Made by a program: the position numbers and the translations under genes. Under the pieces are notes generated by a model that was given only the letters and a program-made list of their open reading frames with translations, made no database searches and had not been told where the DNA came from. From Nautiliaceae bacterium (GTDB lineage Bacteria > Campylobacterota > Campylobacteria > Campylobacterales > Nautiliaceae): a stretch of DNA of 39,733 bases. The DNA lies in NCBI GenBank assembly GCA_027062625.1, contig JAMOSZ010000040.1, positions 1-39,733 of the forward strand, in the 5' to 3' direction. Below are positions 38,215 through 39,733 of the stretch, piece by piece; position 1 is the first letter of the stretch, and each line of letters starts with the position of its first letter.

Positions 38215-38775
38215 TCTTGGATTTGGGTTTAGAGTTAAGATTTCTTCTTTTGTAAAAAAAGTTTTTGGATTTTTTTTGCTCTTCTCTTTTTCTGGTATAG
38301 AATAAAGATTTTGTATATCTTTAAAAACATTTTTCCATCTGTGAGGCTCAAAATAAAATCCTCCCTCATCTGTTTGTATCCAAAATTCCTCTTTATTAAA
38401 AGAAACTTTTCCCTTAAAAAACAAATGTTTTTTCTTTGAATAAGAAAGGTGAAAGAAAAATGGAGGCTCAATTTCTTTTGGAAAATTAAACAAAATATCA
38501 GCAAGTTCTAAGGCTGTAAACCTTAGAAATCCTTTTTCGTGAAAAATTGCAGACATTTTTCTAACTGAATTTTCTTTTCTATCTGTTAAAACAAATTCAC
38601 ACGCCTCGCAAACGCCTTCCCCTTTTTGTAGATAATCTAAATCTGTAAATGTATTTTTTATTACCTTTTTTAGATTTTTAGGTGCCGGAGATTTACAAAA
38701 AACACATTTAGTTTCTCCTTTAAAAAGGGGCTCTCTTTGCAATAAGGACTTATAAATTAAATGACTCGGATACAT
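38104..38775 (-). CDS. csf1: Csf1-like (Cas8-type) zinc-ribbon protein of a type IV CRISPR effector
   Basis: A 223-residue protein. Two CxxC pairs, CVFC (24-27) and CEAC (56-59), form a zinc ribbon at the N-terminus as in Csf1 proteins. The remainder is a mix of strands and helices with a basic C-terminus. Csf1 is the large-subunit replacement of type IV complexes. The frame permits a GTG at 38781, but the ATG at 38775 is 5 bases after GGAG. It is the first gene of the csf operon, and its 3' end is duplicated near rusA. Confidence 0.82.
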   Translation of the reverse strand: MYPSHLIYKSLLQREPLFKGETKCVFCKSPAPKNLKKVIKNTFTDLDYLQKGEGVCEACEFVLTDRKENSVRKMSAIFHEKGFLRFTALELADILFNFPKEIEPPFFFHLSYSKKKHLFFKGKVSFNKEEFWIQTDEGGFYFEPHRWKNVFKDIQNLYSIPEKEKSKKNPKTFFTKEEILTLNPNPRKVIEFGIEEFFTIKKRLEKVKNTLEYNMLVYAVRPK

Positions 38776-38839
38776 TTTCACTCCTTAAAAAATATTTATA
38801 AAGAAAAGCTTAACTTAGTCTCTAAGATTTTAATTTGCT

Positions 38840-38914
38840 TTATAAAACCCCTCTTGTAGTAAGAAGAACAGGCAGTACTATCTTTCCCGCCTGAAATGCC
38901 TCTTCTCTTGTCAT
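38840..38914 (-). CDS. possible 24-codon leader peptide upstream of csf1
   Basis: An ATG at 38914 with AAAGGAA seven bases upstream opens 24 codons (MTREEAFQAGKIVLPVLLTT...) ending TAA at 38840. It lies in the 183-base spacer before csf1. The rest of the spacer has a short CTTAG...CTAAG hairpin (about 38814-38826) and TATAAA near 38795-38800, a possible promoter for csf1. The peptide itself is unrecognised. Confidence 0.35.
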   Translation of the reverse strand: MTREEAFQAGKIVLPVLLTTRGVL

Positions 38915-38964
38915 TTTGTTTTCCTTTATTAATTAAATTCAACTAGATAATTAAGTTTAACTAA

Positions 38965-39303
38965 TTAATCCCCCTCTTTATCAACTTCCAAAATGCCTTC
39001 ATCTTTAATCCACATAGTATTTTTTTCACACTTACATGGAACAAAAGTTGGGATTGTTTTTAAAGTGCTATTAGATGTTAAATATACACGATTATGGAAA
39101 CATTTGTAGGTCATACCATAGTCTTCTGCTGTAGATATTTTTTCAGAAAATGTGTTTTTAAAATAAAATACAATTTTGCTTCTAATATTACATTCAAAAT
39201 TTGAAATTTTTTCGTAACCAAAGTATTTTTTTTCTATTTTAAATAGCTCTTTACTCCATAAGTTTAAAGACAAAATTATAAGAAAAAGAATTTTAGTTTT
39301 CAT
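38965..39303 (-). CDS. small secreted cysteine-containing protein (112 aa)
   Basis: The N-terminus MKTKILFLIILSLNLWSKE is a clear Sec signal peptide, with cleavage probably after residue 17-18. The mature part has four cysteines (C38, C68 and CKC near 90-92), suited to two disulfides in the periplasm. AAAGGAG precedes the start. Secreted phage proteins of this type can block superinfection or assist lysis; no family is recognised. Confidence 0.6.
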   Translation of the reverse strand: MKTKILFLIILSLNLWSKELFKIEKKYFGYEKISNFECNIRSKIVFYFKNTFSEKISTAEDYGMTYKCFHNRVYLTSNSTLKTIPTFVPCKCEKNTMWIKDEGILEVDKEGD

Positions 39304-39313
39304 TTTTACTCCT

Positions 39314-39475
39314 TTAAAATTTAATTTTTTTATTCCCCAAAAATTTTAATAAATCTTCCAACATCACTTTAAGCAAGAGATGGTCTCTCTTGCATTCTTC
39401 CTTAGTGCACTTGTCTTTTAATACTTCTTCAATGTGTTTAATAGCTTCTTTCACATCTTGGACAGAGTATTGCAT
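39314..39475 (-). CDS. small unknown helical protein (53 aa)
   Basis: The frame is open from 39496, but the ATG at 39475 is 5 bases after GGAG, giving 53 residues (MQYSVQDVKEAIKHIEEVLKD...). It is helical, with C24 and C29 and a basic C-terminus. The stop lies 10 bases before the secreted-protein gene. Function unknown. Confidence 0.5.
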   Translation of the reverse strand: MQYSVQDVKEAIKHIEEVLKDKCTKEECKRDHLLLKVMLEDLLKFLGNKKIKF

Positions 39476-39485
39476 CGCCACTCCT

Positions 39486-39611
39486 TTAATTAACATTCAC
39501 CGAGCAGTTTTTAAAACAATACATCGCACCAATTCTTGTGTCGTCTTCCACTATTCTTTTTTTTAATTTTATCTTTTGTAGTTTTTTCTGTTTTGTGTTT
39601 TGTTTAGTCAT
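39486..39611 (-). CDS. small unknown basic protein (41 aa)
   Basis: An ATG at 39611 opens 41 codons to TAA at 39486. The protein begins MTKQNTKQKKLQKIKLKK, very basic, then has two cysteines (CFKNC). Its ribosome-binding site AAAGGA is the last part of the duplicated csf1 end, so on the circular map this gene follows the csf1 remnant exactly as cas11 follows intact csf1. Confidence 0.5.
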   Translation of the reverse strand: MTKQNTKQKKLQKIKLKKRIVEDDTRIGAMYCFKNCSVNVN

Positions 39612-39733
39612 TTTTATCCTTTTTATTTTGGTCTAACTGCATATACAAGCATATTATACTCTAATGTATTTTTAACTTTTTCAAGTCTTTTTTTGATTGT
39701 GAAAAACTCTTCTATCCCAAATTCTATAACCTT
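39607..39733. repeat. terminal direct repeat, right copy
   Basis: Identical to 1-127; see the left copy. The contig ends exactly at the right boundary of the csf1 duplication, where an assembly graph built with a smaller k-mer would branch. Confidence 0.9.

Noticed and set aside
38235-38504. 89-codon minus-strand frame inside csf1
   Set aside because: It overlaps csf1 in another frame, and csf1 has the zinc-ribbon motifs and a proper start.

Overview
The window looks like one complete, or nearly complete, genome of an AT-rich tailed dsDNA phage with a siphovirus-like gene set: PBSX-type terminase, HK97-fold head genes, a 1,460-residue tape measure and no tail-sheath gene. The first 127 bases are repeated exactly as the last 127 (1-127 = 39607-39733). 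This is what an assembler produces from a circular or circularly permuted molecule, so the unique genome is about 39,606 bp and the right edge continues into position 128. The host cannot be read directly. The low GC, strong GGAG ribosome-binding sites, ThyX, GH108 muramidase and three-TM holin suggest an AT-rich Gram-negative host, possibly Campylobacterota or a similar thermophile; this is a weak inference. No integrase, transposase or CI-type repressor was recognised.

Layout. (1) 137-10690, minus strand: a tightly packed early operon. It holds an exonuclease plus ERF recombination pair, an XRE regulator, a winged-helix protein, a ribbon-helix-helix protein missed by simple ORF calling, a replication initiator with iteron-like repeats inside its gene, a DnaB-like helicase, SSB, MazG, ThyX and RusA. 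(2) 10844-11473: a lone plus-strand GH108 lysozyme. (3) 11571-13034: three unknown minus-strand genes. Their promoter lies in an 86-bp perfect copy of the early promoter region. (4) 13195-13271: a tRNA with anticodon CAU. (5) 13304-28600, minus strand: holin, tail fibre and baseplate genes, tape measure, tail chaperones joined by a probable -1 frameshift, tail tube, major capsid and scaffold. (6) 28701-31110, plus strand: head-tail connector genes and portal, a block inverted relative to the rest of the head genes. (7) 31211-35441, minus strand: MuF-like head protein, TerL, TerS and a ParB-methyltransferase fusion. (8) 35456-38775, minus strand: a five-gene operon whose order and proteins match a type IV-B CRISPR-Cas effector module: csf1, cas11, csf2, cysH-like, csf3. 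(9) 38840-39611: small unknown genes, including one secreted protein.

The main discovery is the type IV-B-like CRISPR effector carried on a virion-encoding phage genome. There is no Cas6, Cas1/2, DinG or CRISPR array in the window. The last 36 codons of csf1 are duplicated, with 117 bp of perfect identity, next to rusA at the other side of the cassette. Second in interest is a set of six intercistronic hairpins on the minus strand. Each follows a stop codon, and most of their non-Watson-Crick positions can pair as G.U only in the minus-strand transcript.
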